From: Microcaldota archaeon | Lineage (GTDB): Archaea; Micrarchaeota; Micrarchaeia; Micrarchaeales; CABMGC01 | DNA: 39,046 bases | Assembly (NCBI GenBank): GCA_021803425.1 | Contig: JAJZLN010000025.1 | Coordinates: 1 to 39,046, forward strand | Reading direction: 5' to 3' | Part shown: positions 28,262 to 38,115 of the stretch, piece after piece | How positions within the stretch are numbered: the stretch's first letter is position 1 | Layout: every line of letters begins with the position of its first letter | Notes under the pieces: generated by a model | The model's database searches: none | Told to the model about the DNA's origin: nothing | The model's input: only the letters and a program-made list of their open reading frames with translations | Position numbers and translations under genes: made by a program

Positions 28262-28955
28262 GCGCTATTATTATCTCAGAGAAGAATTTTTCCTGTATAA
28301 GGTTGATCTTGCCTTTATGTGCAAGGAACAGGAGCGGTATGAAAAGTTCAAGAAGAATGTCATTTATGGATGATAGCCGCGACATATATGAAAATGTTAC
28401 CATTCTGCTCTTGTCCACGTTCTCTTTTACAAGTTCGTACAGCTTTTCCGTCTCTGCTTCTATGTCAAAATTCTCTATTTTTATCGGAAAGAAGTCCGGG
28501 CTTTTTCGTCCTGCCACATTTTTGATTTCCTTCATCTTCATTGCTTCTTCAAGTGCGCTTATCAGCTCTGCAAGGGAAATCTTCCTCTTAGGAGGCAGTC
28601 TCAGCCTGAAGTTCAAAGGATCAACTATGATGTTCGGCCTTCCTGAATCAACTTCAACAGCTGTCTCTCCAACATCATCGAAATCCTGCAGCTTCAGGTA
28701 ATTAGATTTCAGCCTTAGCAATATTGCAGCTGCGAGTATTATATTTGCCGGAACCCGCAAATCCATCACCTTCATCTTCTTTACAGTATCTATATACTTG
28801 TCAACTATATCCACGATATCTATATTCCACGGGTCAAGCTGCTCTTTTTCGACTAGGCTTACGAGCAGGTCTCTCCACGTCGCTTCGCTATAAACGAGAT
28901 TTATTATATCCGTCTCATTTCGCACTACCACTTCCTCTTCCTGGACTGTCGCCAT
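28254..28955 (-). CDS. scpA: Segregation and condensation protein A (kleisin)
   Basis: WRDLLVSLVEKEQLDPWNIDIVDIVDKYIDTVKKMKVMDLRVPANIILAAAILLRLKSNYL. Start probably MATVQ; frame open to 28994. Confidence 0.92.
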   Translation of the reverse strand: MATVQEEEVVVRNETDIINLVYSEATWRDLLVSLVEKEQLDPWNIDIVDIVDKYIDTVKKMKVMDLRVPANIILAAAILLRLKSNYLKLQDFDDVGETAVEVDSGRPNIIVDPLNFRLRLPPKRKISLAELISALEEAMKMKEIKNVAGRKSPDFFPIKIENFDIEAETEKLYELVKENVDKSRMVTFSYMSRLSSINDILLELFIPLLFLAHKGKINLIQEKFFSEIIIALE

Positions 28956-29045
28956 GAATATGTATTGCAATAAAACAAATAAATATCTTAGCATGCTATC
29001 TTAGACGTATATGTCCAGTACGTTAGTCTATTTTGGTGCATATCT

Positions 29046-29747
29046 ATGAAGGCAGTGATACTTGCAGGAGGATACGGAAAGAGATTAAAGCCTCTTACAG
29101 ATTCAATCCCAAAGCCGCTTGTAAGCGTAGGCGGAAGGCCGATAATAGAGTGGCAGATCCTATGGCTAAAGCATTCCGGCATAACTTCTTTCGTCATATT
29201 GGTGGGGCATTTGAAGGAAAAGGTTATCGAGTATCTCGATTCTAAGAAGTCCGATTTAGGTGCATCAATAACATATTCCGAAGAGGAGTCTCCGCTCGGC
29301 ACCGGTGGCGCTTTGAAGAATGCAGAGCAGCATCTGAAAGACGAAGACAAATTTATAATGTTCAACGGGGACAATGTAACTAATATAAACATATCCTGGC
29401 TTTCCATTGACGGCAATGTGGCATCCCTCGGACTGGTGCCACTAAGGAGCACATATGGGATAACCCGGCTTGATGGCGATATAATAACCAAATTCGATGA
29501 AAAGCCAATACTTAAGGATTATTGGATGAATGCGGGAGTATATCTTATGACCAAAGAAATTTTCAAGTATCTTCCAGAAGAGGGTAATATGGAAAATACC
29601 GCATTCGTAGAGCTAGCAGGCAAGAAGCTTCTGAAAGGCGTAAAGTTTCCTGATGCATACTTCAAGGGAGTAGATTCCATAAAGGACATGGAGGAGGTAA
29701 ATGCAGATCTTGCCAAGCACAGCATATTTGGATCATTAGGCCAATAA
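29046..29747 (+). CDS. Sugar-1-phosphate nucleotidyltransferase (GT-A fold)
   Basis: MKAVILAGGYGKRLKPLTDSIPKPLVSVGGRPIIEWQI. Confidence 0.93.
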   Translation: MKAVILAGGYGKRLKPLTDSIPKPLVSVGGRPIIEWQILWLKHSGITSFVILVGHLKEKVIEYLDSKKSDLGASITYSEEESPLGTGGALKNAEQHLKDEDKFIMFNGDNVTNINISWLSIDGNVASLGLVPLRSTYGITRLDGDIITKFDEKPILKDYWMNAGVYLMTKEIFKYLPEEGNMENTAFVELAGKKLLKGVKFPDAYFKGVDSIKDMEEVNADLAKHSIFGSLGQ

Positions 29748-29757
29748 AATGTTTTTC

Positions 29758-29829
29758 GGGCTCGTAGTCGAGTGGTAAGACGCCACTTTCACACAGTGGA
29801 GATCCGGAGTTCGATTCTCCGCGGGCCCA
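29758..29829 (+). tRNA. tRNA-Val(CAC), no intron
   Basis: GGGCTCG-TA-GTCGAGTGGTAAGAC-G-CCACT-TTCACAC-AGTGG-AGATC-CGGAG-TTCGATT-CTCCG-CGGGCCC-A; full cloverleaf, anticodon CAC. Confidence 0.95.
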
Positions 29830-29951
29830 TTTTGAAAATAATATGACAAAACAAACACACATACAAAGAACCAAAGTTAAATTGAGTAGAGACGACCAAT
29901 GACAAAGCGCACGATGGATGTATCATAAAATCCAGTAAATAAAACCTGTGG

Positions 29952-30500
29952 TCAGCTTTTAGAGAAGATAAGCAGATAGTGGGTTACTATATCTTGCTTC
30001 TTAATAAGCCCGAAATTCTGTTTTTTCATTTTTTCTATTACCTCCTTTTCAGAAAATCTTATCTTAACAGGCGGCCCAAATTCAGTTTCCTCTTTCTTCC
30101 AATCTAAATCTATAAATCTGCCCCCAACATTAAGGACTCTTTTTATTTCCTGCTCATATCCTATAGGGACATCATGGAATGAATTTGCTGCAAATACTAC
30201 GTCAACGCTGCTGTCCTCGAACGGAAGACCATTTCGGGACGCTTTAATTATTTTTACATTTCTAAATTTATCCAAGTTTCTGTGCATTGCCATTATAGCT
30301 TCGTTAGATACATCTACGCTGTATAAGTGTTTTACATATTTATGTATTATAACTGAAAATCTCCCGCTTCCTGCACCTAGGTCTATACCATCTGATGCTT
30401 GAAAATACCCGGCATTTTCCTTTATTGCATCTATAAACTGTTTTTCCACATCTGTAATATTCAATATATTATGCACATGTGCATTTATTCTGCTGTCCAT
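29952..30500 (-). CDS. Class I SAM-dependent methyltransferase
   Basis: GIDLGAGSGRFSVIIHKYVKHLYSVDVS; VVFAANSFHDVP. Confidence 0.85.
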   Translation of the reverse strand: MDSRINAHVHNILNITDVEKQFIDAIKENAGYFQASDGIDLGAGSGRFSVIIHKYVKHLYSVDVSNEAIMAMHRNLDKFRNVKIIKASRNGLPFEDSSVDVVFAANSFHDVPIGYEQEIKRVLNVGGRFIDLDWKKEETEFGPPVKIRFSEKEVIEKMKKQNFGLIKKQDIVTHYLLIFSKS

Positions 30501-30621
30501 TATATTACCTTTCTAAGCGTTGTTGATATATAATCTGATATAAATTCACCATAAATACGTATATGCGTTGCAATTATATAGAAATATAAATATTCTGACG
30601 AAATAGTATACGTGTGATTTT

Positions 30622-31833
30622 ATGCCAGTATCTAAAGGCACAGGCATTATAGTAGGAAGTATAGTGATAGTTCTTATAGTAGTTGCTGTCGCCTCTTTGA
30701 ATAGATCCGTAGTCGTACCAAGTCAAAGCGTAAACAGTTCGGCTAGCAATGTTTCTACGGTCCATCATGCGCCTTCGCAATTGTATGTCAGCGCTGCAGG
30801 CTCTGATGCCAACCCGGGTTCTAGCTCCGCTCCGCTGAAGACAATAAGTAAGGCTATAGAGATGGCTAAGCCAGGCCAGACAATAATAGTAGAACCGGGT
30901 ATGTACAACGAGCAGGTAAATATAACTTCGCCAGTTGTTCTAGAAGGAGAGAATGCTAATACTACAATAATAAACGCTTCAGGGAAGATGAATGGCATAA
31001 ATGTGCTTGGAACCGGTGCGAATGGCACAATAGTAGAAGGCTTTACCGTGGAAAATGCAGATAATCATGGAATATATTTACAGAATGTCGGCAACGTTGA
31101 GATAATAAATAATATAGTAAAGCACAACGGTATCAATGCTACGGTATGCCCTCAGCCTCCTGCAAAGCCAACAGGTCCATGCATAATTGATGATAAGGCA
31201 TTGGAATTAGTAGGAACGCGCAATGTTATAGTTAAAAACAATATAGTAATGCAAAATCTAGCAGATGGAGGCATAGCCGTTGTAGACTTGGGCTTTTTAA
31301 ATCCAGGCAGCTTGACATCAACGCATATTATTGCAAATGCCGTGAATAACTTGATAATTGATAATAAGGTATTATACAATAAAGGCGGCTGCGGTATTAT
31401 TATATCCTCTAAGAACATGGGAACCTTGTATAATAAAGTTATAAACAATACAGTGGAATTTAATCCTGCAGGTATAATAGTTGGGGCTGGTGCGCCGAAT
31501 TCAACCACACTTAATACCGTAGTTATGAACAATACAGCGTTTAACAATTTCTTACCAGGAATTATTGTGCATAGCGCTGCACCCGGAGCTGTTATATCCA
31601 ATACTGTCGTAATGTTTAACAAAGTAGGCGGAAATGGTAACTTTATAGCTGTAGGTGCGCTGAATAAGACCGGAATTCTAGTATCCGGCGATTTCATGCC
31701 TGTATCAAATGTTCTGATAGAGAATAACAACGTAAGCAATGAATATTATGGGATATGGCTGAAAAACGCTCCTAATGCAACCCTGTTAAACAACACATCC
31801 GCAAATGTAACAGTAGCCAACAGCACCAAATGA
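30622..31833 (+). CDS. Surface right-handed beta-helix (NosD/DUF1565-like) protein
   Basis: N-terminal TM, LYVSAAGSDANPGSSSAPLKTISKAIEMAKPGQTIIVEPGMYNEQ, followed by NN-rich beta-helix repeats. Confidence 0.88.
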   Translation: MPVSKGTGIIVGSIVIVLIVVAVASLNRSVVVPSQSVNSSASNVSTVHHAPSQLYVSAAGSDANPGSSSAPLKTISKAIEMAKPGQTIIVEPGMYNEQVNITSPVVLEGENANTTIINASGKMNGINVLGTGANGTIVEGFTVENADNHGIYLQNVGNVEIINNIVKHNGINATVCPQPPAKPTGPCIIDDKALELVGTRNVIVKNNIVMQNLADGGIAVVDLGFLNPGSLTSTHIIANAVNNLIIDNKVLYNKGGCGIIISSKNMGTLYNKVINNTVEFNPAGIIVGAGAPNSTTLNTVVMNNTAFNNFLPGIIVHSAAPGAVISNTVVMFNKVGGNGNFIAVGALNKTGILVSGDFMPVSNVLIENNNVSNEYYGIWLKNAPNATLLNNTSANVTVANSTK

Positions 31834-31964
31834 GCTGCTTCCAGAATAAAAACGTGCTGATGATGAATATGGCAGAATCCAATGGCATGCATTATGCTGC
31901 AGGCAACGACTCAGTTGAGGCAGTTAATATGTGCCTCCGCAGCCTCATATAACGTCTCTATTCA

Positions 31965-32837
31965 ATGGTTGAGATGACTAAAAAAGAAAAACAGCTTATT
32001 ATTCATGCCAGCGCCGCAACGAATGCAGCTGGCGGTGCCGCTTCTGCAAAAGCAGATGTCCCTGCAAGTGGGTTCCCTCCATATACCAACCGTCTTCTGC
32101 TCCAAAGTTTTCTGCTCGGCTTGATTCCACCAATAGTGTTGTTAGCAGCCATTATACTGAAGAGCATTACTCTGCTAACCTACACGCATGTGATGTCAGC
32201 AGTTATGTGGACCGGCTTTGACTTGTTCATGGCCCTGATACTCGGGAGGGTGCTCAGATTGCTGGACGTGGTTGGCAGGGTAGAGATTGCAAAAAGGCTT
32301 ACGCCATCCACGTTCTTCATACTGCCTTCTTTGGCTGCAACGACCATAACTGCAGGAATATATCTGGCCATGTCCATTGGAGTCTTTAATCTTGCTTATT
32401 ATTGGATAGTGGCTGCATTGGTTATAGTGGCGATATTGACCATACAAGGATTCTTGATTTTCATGCCGAATAGCATGAGGATATTCATTGAGCTCGCAAA
32501 ACCAAAGCCGGAAATGGAGAGGATAGCGAAGCTGAACGGAATAAACATAAAGCTCGCTGGAGTTCAGGGGGCGTTCCAGATCCTGATAATCTTCGTGATG
32601 GTGAACATATCTAATCTTCCCAACTCCTCAGCCCAGATCAACCTACCAATAATCCTATACTCAGTCATTGCATTTGCAGCGCTTTTCCTTGGCGTGTACA
32701 TGTTCATCTATCGTGGCGCGCTGTCAAGCTACAGGAATAAGGGGCTTGACAAAAGCGCCATTGATACGCTCAGGTTCGGCTTATACGGACATATAATAAT
32801 ATTTCTGATACTAGGGTTGACGCTTGCGTTTGCGTAG
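31965..32837 (+). CDS. Multi-pass membrane protein (CopD/DUF2269-like?)
   Basis: TYTHVMSAVMWTGFDLFMALILGRVLRLL and several TMs; family assignment tentative. Confidence 0.6.
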   Translation: MVEMTKKEKQLIIHASAATNAAGGAASAKADVPASGFPPYTNRLLLQSFLLGLIPPIVLLAAIILKSITLLTYTHVMSAVMWTGFDLFMALILGRVLRLLDVVGRVEIAKRLTPSTFFILPSLAATTITAGIYLAMSIGVFNLAYYWIVAALVIVAILTIQGFLIFMPNSMRIFIELAKPKPEMERIAKLNGINIKLAGVQGAFQILIIFVMVNISNLPNSSAQINLPIILYSVIAFAALFLGVYMFIYRGALSSYRNKGLDKSAIDTLRFGLYGHIIIFLILGLTLAFA

Positions 32838-32977
32838 CAGAGCGATTGGCCTCATATTCTCTGTAATCCGGCTCTAAGATTAACTACACCAACTCATGAT
32901 ACATGTGCACAAGTGCAATCATGATTCTTGTTAGCACGAAGAAAAGTGAGCTCTGCAAAGATACTGACGAGATAAAA

Positions 32978-32992
32978 TAGCCTGTTAGGCTA
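32978..32992 (-). terminator. Hairpin between convergent genes
   Basis: TAGCCT-GTT-AGGCTA perfect 6-bp stem; minus strand followed by TTTTATC, plus strand by a T-rich tract. Confidence 0.4.
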
Positions 32993-32996
32993 ATTC

Positions 32997-34748
32997 CTAT
33001 TTTTTCTTTTCTAGCCCCTTTTCTATTTTTTCTACTCTGCGCTCATCCTCTAACTCTTCTTTGATTATGCTTTCAGTAAGATCGCTTTCTTTTCCATGGA
33101 TGTATTTTCTTCCCCTCAAAGATGATGCTATTGCAGCTATAAATGACAATGCAGCTCCTATGTAGAATGAGAGACTAAGCGATTTCATAAATGGTGTGGC
33201 TATTGCATTTGGAAACCAATCCTGTGATGTTATTATATTCAGCGTATGATTGCTTATCAGTGAAAGGTCTTTTTGCGGCAGCTGCGATAAAAGCGACTTG
33301 ATTGGATTGTAGCCAAGGAACGCAGCAAACAATGCCGTAGTAGGCGGCAAGTGTGTTACATCCACAGCAACAATTCTGGGCGCGCCTGCATTCAGCATTG
33401 CATTTGACAGTGAATTGGGCAATGAAGAGGCAAGGCTTATTATCACTACAGTGAAGAATATTGCAAGACTTGCAGTTGACCCGCTGTTCTGCAATGTGGC
33501 CCGCATGCCAGAAGCTGCACCCCTGTTTTCAGGAGGAACCGAATTCATTATCGAAGCGGTATTCGGAGATGCAAACATACCGCTTCCAAGCCCCATTATA
33601 AGCAGAATTATCGCGAATTCTAGATAAGTGAAATTGAATGGCAGAGTAGCAAGCATTACGAAAGCTATGCCTGATATTACCATTCCTAATGTTGCAAGCA
33701 CCCTTGCACCGTGTTTGTCCGAAAGCCATCCGCTAAGAGGTCCCATGATTACAAAGCCAAGCAGCATAGGGATCATGTATATTCCGGACCAGAACGGGGT
33801 TTCTGAAAATGTATAGCCATGCAACGGAAGCCATATTCCCTGCAGCAGTATTATAAGCAGTATGAAGACTCCTCCTCTTGCCATGGCGCCAAGCATTCCT
33901 GCCACATTTGCTGCTGAGAACATCCTTATGCTGAACAGCTCAAGCTTGAACATTGGGTCCTTCACTTTCTTTTCGATGAATATGAAAGCAATAAGAAGAA
34001 GCAGTCCAATAAACATGCTAGCGATTACAAAAGGGCTTGACCATCCCATCACTTCGGTTCCATATGGCAGCAATCCATAAGTCACTCCTACAAGTACCAA
34101 TGTAAGTCCTACTGCAAAAGTAGCATTGCCATAAATATCGATGTGCTGTCCCTTTTGTGCTTTTCCAAGTTCTTTTAGTTTGAAGTATGACCATGCTGTG
34201 CCAGTTATTCCCACCGGCACGCTTACTAAGAATACAAGCCTCCAATCAACCACTGCGAGCACTCCGCCAAGCAGCAAACCCAGCAGCGAGCCGACAAGTG
34301 CTGCAACCTGATTTATACCCAAGGCCTTGCCCCGTTCATTATGCGGAAATGCGTCAGTAATTATTGCAGCACTGTTTGCGAACAGGAATGCGCCTCCTAT
34401 CGCCTGTATTATTCTAAATATTATAAGCTCCAGCGCTCCTTGCGATCCCGTATTTGGAGTAAGCGAAAGAAGTATTGAACCTATGGTAAATATCAAAAAT
34501 CCCAAATTATAAAGGCGCACCCTTCCGAAGATATCAGAAAGCCTGCCAAATGTTACAAGTAGTGTTGCAGTTATTATGTTATAACCGAACAGCAACCATA
34601 GAAGATACTGGAATGCGTCAGGAGAGAGAGGATTGAGATGTATTCCATTAAATATGGCTGGTATTGCAATTAGCAATATATTGGAATTTATACTCGCCAT
34701 CATAACTCCAAGGGTGGTGTTAGAGAGCGCTATCCATTTATATTGCAT
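32997..34748 (-). CDS. MFS drug:H+ antiporter (DHA2/EmrB-QacA type)
   Basis: About 14 TMs; [49 protein letters not shown]. Confidence 0.92.
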   Translation of the reverse strand: MQYKWIALSNTTLGVMMASINSNILLIAIPAIFNGIHLNPLSPDAFQYLLWLLFGYNIITATLLVTFGRLSDIFGRVRLYNLGFLIFTIGSILLSLTPNTGSQGALELIIFRIIQAIGGAFLFANSAAIITDAFPHNERGKALGINQVAALVGSLLGLLLGGVLAVVDWRLVFLVSVPVGITGTAWSYFKLKELGKAQKGQHIDIYGNATFAVGLTLVLVGVTYGLLPYGTEVMGWSSPFVIASMFIGLLLLIAFIFIEKKVKDPMFKLELFSIRMFSAANVAGMLGAMARGGVFILLIILLQGIWLPLHGYTFSETPFWSGIYMIPMLLGFVIMGPLSGWLSDKHGARVLATLGMVISGIAFVMLATLPFNFTYLEFAIILLIMGLGSGMFASPNTASIMNSVPPENRGAASGMRATLQNSGSTASLAIFFTVVIISLASSLPNSLSNAMLNAGAPRIVAVDVTHLPPTTALFAAFLGYNPIKSLLSQLPQKDLSLISNHTLNIITSQDWFPNAIATPFMKSLSLSFYIGAALSFIAAIASSLRGRKYIHGKESDLTESIIKEELEDERRVEKIEKGLEKKK

Positions 34749-34774
34749 GTATTTTCACAAATCATTTTCTATGA

Positions 34775-35593
34775 TTATTTTAGAGTTGATTCGAAGAAAT
34801 CTACGACCATCTTCCATGCTTCTTCAGCAGCCAACTTGTTATATGTCTGTGGCCGTGTATCGTTGAAGAATGCATGGTGCGCGCCAGGGAATACGCGTAT
34901 GGTAAACGGTTTGTTGTATTTAACAAGCGCATTTACAAGATTGCCTATGCCTGAATTTATCCTGTGGTCTTCTCCCCCGTACAGCCCCATAACGTAGCCC
35001 TTTGCATTCGCTATCTTTTCTATCGGATTTGGGTTTTCACCATAAAATATTATGCATCCATCTATCTTTCCGCCGCAGCCAAGATTTATTGACATACCTC
35101 CTCCAAAGCAGAAGCCCACACTTCCCATTTTTTCTCCCACAGTTTTCAGTGATTTTAGATATTCGACTCCATACGCAAGGTATTCTGTGAATAAATCTGT
35201 AGGCCTATTTACAAAAAGCACCTGATTAACTCTTGATACGACCTCTCGTTCCTCTTTCTTCAGGCTTTCAAGCGCCTGCATTCTATAGTTCTCATCCCTT
35301 TGTTTGTCTACAGGTATTGACATCATGAATTTCATTGCTGCAGTGATATTCTCCTGTGAAAGTATATCGGAAAACTTGCTGCTTGAAAATAGGTGAGGTG
35401 CAAGCACAACATATCCCTCCATTGCCAATCTGTCAGCAACATTCCTTATATGGTCATCAAGGCCAAATATCTCATGTATCAATATTATTCCGGGATGCTT
35501 TTTTTCGTCATCCGGTCGCGTAAGATACGACTTGATTGAGTCATCTGCAGTTTTATAAATCACATCTTCAGATTTCAAATTTTCTTTCAACAA
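34775..35593 (-). CDS. Dienelactone hydrolase family protein
   Basis: HPGIILIHEIFGLDDHIRNVADRLA, VGFCFGGGMSINLG (Cys nucleophile), GAHHAFFNDTRP. Confidence 0.93.
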   Translation of the reverse strand: MLKENLKSEDVIYKTADDSIKSYLTRPDDEKKHPGIILIHEIFGLDDHIRNVADRLAMEGYVVLAPHLFSSSKFSDILSQENITAAMKFMMSIPVDKQRDENYRMQALESLKKEEREVVSRVNQVLFVNRPTDLFTEYLAYGVEYLKSLKTVGEKMGSVGFCFGGGMSINLGCGGKIDGCIIFYGENPNPIEKIANAKGYVMGLYGGEDHRINSGIGNLVNALVKYNKPFTIRVFPGAHHAFFNDTRPQTYNKLAAEEAWKMVVDFFESTLK

Positions 35594-35850
35594 GATTACA
35601 CCCTAAACAACAGTTAACTCTAAAATATGAGCTAATGGCGCACAATGTAGAATATTGCGCTACATTATCAATAACATTACCATGAATTAACTAAAAACTA
35701 TTAAAATGTTAGTTTAGTCCCTTATACTTAATTTTGTCAGTAACCTAAAGAAAACAATGCGCATTAGCGAAGCTTTTATTGCCTATTCATTAAGCGTGTA
35801 TTCGAATATAAATTATTAATTTATCAGCTTCTAATAAAAGCAATGATTTT

Positions 35851-35930
35851 GTGAAGGCGTATGACTTATTTGTAGACTGCCTGGAAAATGGGCGTGTAAA
35901 GTAAATATTCCGGATAGGCCATCACACCAG
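35851..35930 (+). pseudogene. Decayed 5' fragment of a TPP-dependent (acetolactate-synthase-like) enzyme gene
   Basis: GTG start then MKAYDLFVDCLENGRVK*IFRIG, matching the family N-terminus pattern (M)KA.DL.V.CLE.EGV.YIFG.PGEE with a stop at the Tyr position and loss of the remainder. Confidence 0.5.
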
Positions 35931-36034
35931 TCCAGCTAAAGCACATTTTCAATTATTTACTATGCCGAAGTTACAACCAAAAAATCGTCATATTTTTATT
36001 TCTTTACAGCAAGTGTATTAATGGCGATTAGTTC

Positions 36035-37102
36035 ATGCCCGATATACTTTCACAGGACGATGAAGAACTTCTCAAGTTCATAGAGTCCGCAAAGCCCAAG
36101 ATATATGTAGTGGGCGCAGGAGGAAGCGGTTCAAACACCGCAACGAGAATGTCCGAGCTTAATATAGAGGGGGCGTCAGTGATTGCAATGAATACCGATG
36201 CACCTCATCTTGCCAGGACAAAATCGCACAGGAAGGTCCTTCTTGGAAAAAGGATTACTAAGGGCCTTGGAGCAGGAAGCGATCCGAAGATAGGAGAGGA
36301 ATCTGCACTGGAGAGCAAAGAGGACATAAGGCACATACTTAGCGACGCGCAGCTTGTATTCATAACATGCGGACTCGGCGGAGGCACAGGCACAGGTTCG
36401 GCTCCAATAATAGCCCACGAGGCAAAGGAGCTTGGTGCGCTCACTGTAGGCGTGGTCACGCTTCCATTTTCAAGCGAAGGAAGAATAAGAATGCGCAATG
36501 CGCTTGAAGGGCTTTCGCGTCTCAAGAGGGCAACGGACACCACAATAATAATACCAAATGACAAGCTACTTTCAGTTGCACCCGACCTGCCACTTAATAT
36601 GGCATTCAAGATAAGCGATGAAATACTTGCCAACGCCACAAAGGGCATAATAGAGATGGTCACAAAGCCGGGAATGGTAAATCTTGACTTTGCAGACCTG
36701 AAGAGCGTGCTGAAGGACTCCGGATACGCTGTGATAGGCATGGGCGAAGCGAATGCTGCACAGACTAATGACCGCGCAACAATAGCGATAGAGAACACGC
36801 TTAGGAGTCCATTGCTTGATGTTGATATATCCACTTCCAAAAAAGCCCTTGTGAATATAGTGGGCGGCGATGACCTTACGCTCAGGGAAGCGGAGAGCGT
36901 ATTCCAGAACGTATCAAGCAGGATAAGCGGCGACTCTCTGCTCAAATGGGGAGCAAGGATAGAGCCGAAGCTCCAGAAGAGCTCCCTCAAGGTGATGGTT
37001 GTGCTGGGTGGAGTGGAATTTCCTGATTACAGCGAAGACGGCATAAAGAAGAAGCTGGTCAACGACGAGCCAGTAGACCTTGACAAGATATTTGAGGAGT
37101 AA
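36035..37102 (+). CDS. ftsZ: Cell division protein FtsZ
   Basis: GGSGSNTATRM, NTDAPHLARTKSHRKVLLG, CGLGGGTGTGSAPIIA, NLDFADLKSVLKDSGYAVIGMG. Confidence 0.97.
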   Translation: MPDILSQDDEELLKFIESAKPKIYVVGAGGSGSNTATRMSELNIEGASVIAMNTDAPHLARTKSHRKVLLGKRITKGLGAGSDPKIGEESALESKEDIRHILSDAQLVFITCGLGGGTGTGSAPIIAHEAKELGALTVGVVTLPFSSEGRIRMRNALEGLSRLKRATDTTIIIPNDKLLSVAPDLPLNMAFKISDEILANATKGIIEMVTKPGMVNLDFADLKSVLKDSGYAVIGMGEANAAQTNDRATIAIENTLRSPLLDVDISTSKKALVNIVGGDDLTLREAESVFQNVSSRISGDSLLKWGARIEPKLQKSSLKVMVVLGGVEFPDYSEDGIKKKLVNDEPVDLDKIFEE

Positions 37103-37103
37103 G

Positions 37104-37298
37104 ATGAAATTCAATCCAATAAGCAAGCTGAAGGGCTTCTATTCTGACGCAAAGCACATAGCAAGCGTGAGCTACAAGCCTGACGCAGACACCTTCAAGA
37201 GGACGCTCAAGATTGTGCTCATTGGGATAATCATACTCGGTATCCTCGGATTCATAATTTCGCTTGTAATAAACAATATTATACTCTCTATCCTATAA
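37104..37298 (+). CDS. secE: Preprotein translocase subunit SecE/Sec61-gamma
   Basis: Short single-TM protein, KPDADTFKRTLKIVLIGIIILGILGFIISLV, directly after ftsZ. ORF track start at 37080 is probably too early. Confidence 0.85.
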   Translation: MKFNPISKLKGFYSDAKHIASVSYKPDADTFKRTLKIVLIGIIILGILGFIISLVINNIILSIL

Positions 37299-37314
37299 AT
37301 AGCTCAGTGTAAGG

Positions 37315-38088
37315 ATGGAAATTAAGATAGATTTCACAAAGTCTGCCCAGGACAATGCCGGCGACTACTTCAAGCTTTCAAAGAAATTAAAGAAGAAATC
37401 CGAGGGCGCAGCATTGGCGATAAAGGATCTCGAGAAGAAGATATCAAAAATAAGGGAAAGAAAACCCGAGGCAAAAATAGTAAGGCAGATATCCGAGAAG
37501 AAGTGGTATGAGAAATTCAATTGGTTTTTAACAAGCAACGGAATGCTTGCTATAGGCGGAAGGAGCGCCCTTCAGAATGAGCTTGTAAATTCAAAATATT
37601 TTGACTCTGGCGATTTGTTCTTTCATGCAGACGTATTCGGTGCATCTGCAGTGGTTTTGAAGAACGGTTCAACAGGCGCAAGCTTGCAGGTCAGGGAGGA
37701 AGTTGCACAGTTTGCAGGATGTTTTTCAAGGTCGTGGGACAGCGGTGCGGCTTCTGTAAATGTATATGCGCTTGGAAGGGAACAGGTAAGCAAATCAAAG
37801 GAAAAGGGCTCGTTAGGCACCGGCAGTTTTCTTCTTGAAGGGGAGAGAGAGTGGTTTAAGGGCGTTGCCCTTGAACTTTGCGCCTATTCCGATGATGCAA
37901 AGCCGCCTGGGATCAGCATAGTGCCCCTGCTCACCGCCATGGCGGAGGGAATAAAAGGATACATATTAATAAAACCGGGAATCAAGAAAAAATCAGATGC
38001 AGCCAAGGAGCTATCTGAAAGGCTCAAGTTTCACGATATAGATTACATAATGCAGCATCTTCCATCAGGAGGATTTTCCATCAAGTAG
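37315..38088 (+). CDS. NFACT-R (DUF814)-domain protein, RqcH/Rqc2 C-terminal-like
   Basis: FTKSAQDNAGDYFKLSKKLKKKSEGA coiled-coil, KKWYEKFNWFLTSNGMLAIGGRSALQNELVNSKYFDSGDLFFHADVFGASAVVLKNG. Confidence 0.9.
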   Translation: MEIKIDFTKSAQDNAGDYFKLSKKLKKKSEGAALAIKDLEKKISKIRERKPEAKIVRQISEKKWYEKFNWFLTSNGMLAIGGRSALQNELVNSKYFDSGDLFFHADVFGASAVVLKNGSTGASLQVREEVAQFAGCFSRSWDSGAASVNVYALGREQVSKSKEKGSLGTGSFLLEGEREWFKGVALELCAYSDDAKPPGISIVPLLTAMAEGIKGYILIKPGIKKKSDAAKELSERLKFHDIDYIMQHLPSGGFSIK

Positions 38089-38115
38089 GGCGTGCATTTC
38101 TTTCCCGGTTGCTGC

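Noticed and set aside
29662-29874. 70-aa minus-strand ORF (MVLCMCVCFVILF...)
   Set aside because: Overlaps tRNA-Val(CAC); classic spurious ORF from tRNA antisense.
31152-31739. 195-aa minus-strand ORF in the beta-helix gene
   Set aside because: Antisense shadow of a repetitive coding region; no recognisable motif.
31852-31880. Box C-like CTGATGATGA suggesting a C/D sRNA
   Set aside because: No suitable D'/C'/D boxes at the required spacing.
36205-36990. 261-aa minus-strand ORF antisense to ftsZ
   Set aside because: Shadow ORF; the plus strand has all FtsZ motifs and the antisense product is Ser/Leu/Ile low-complexity-like.
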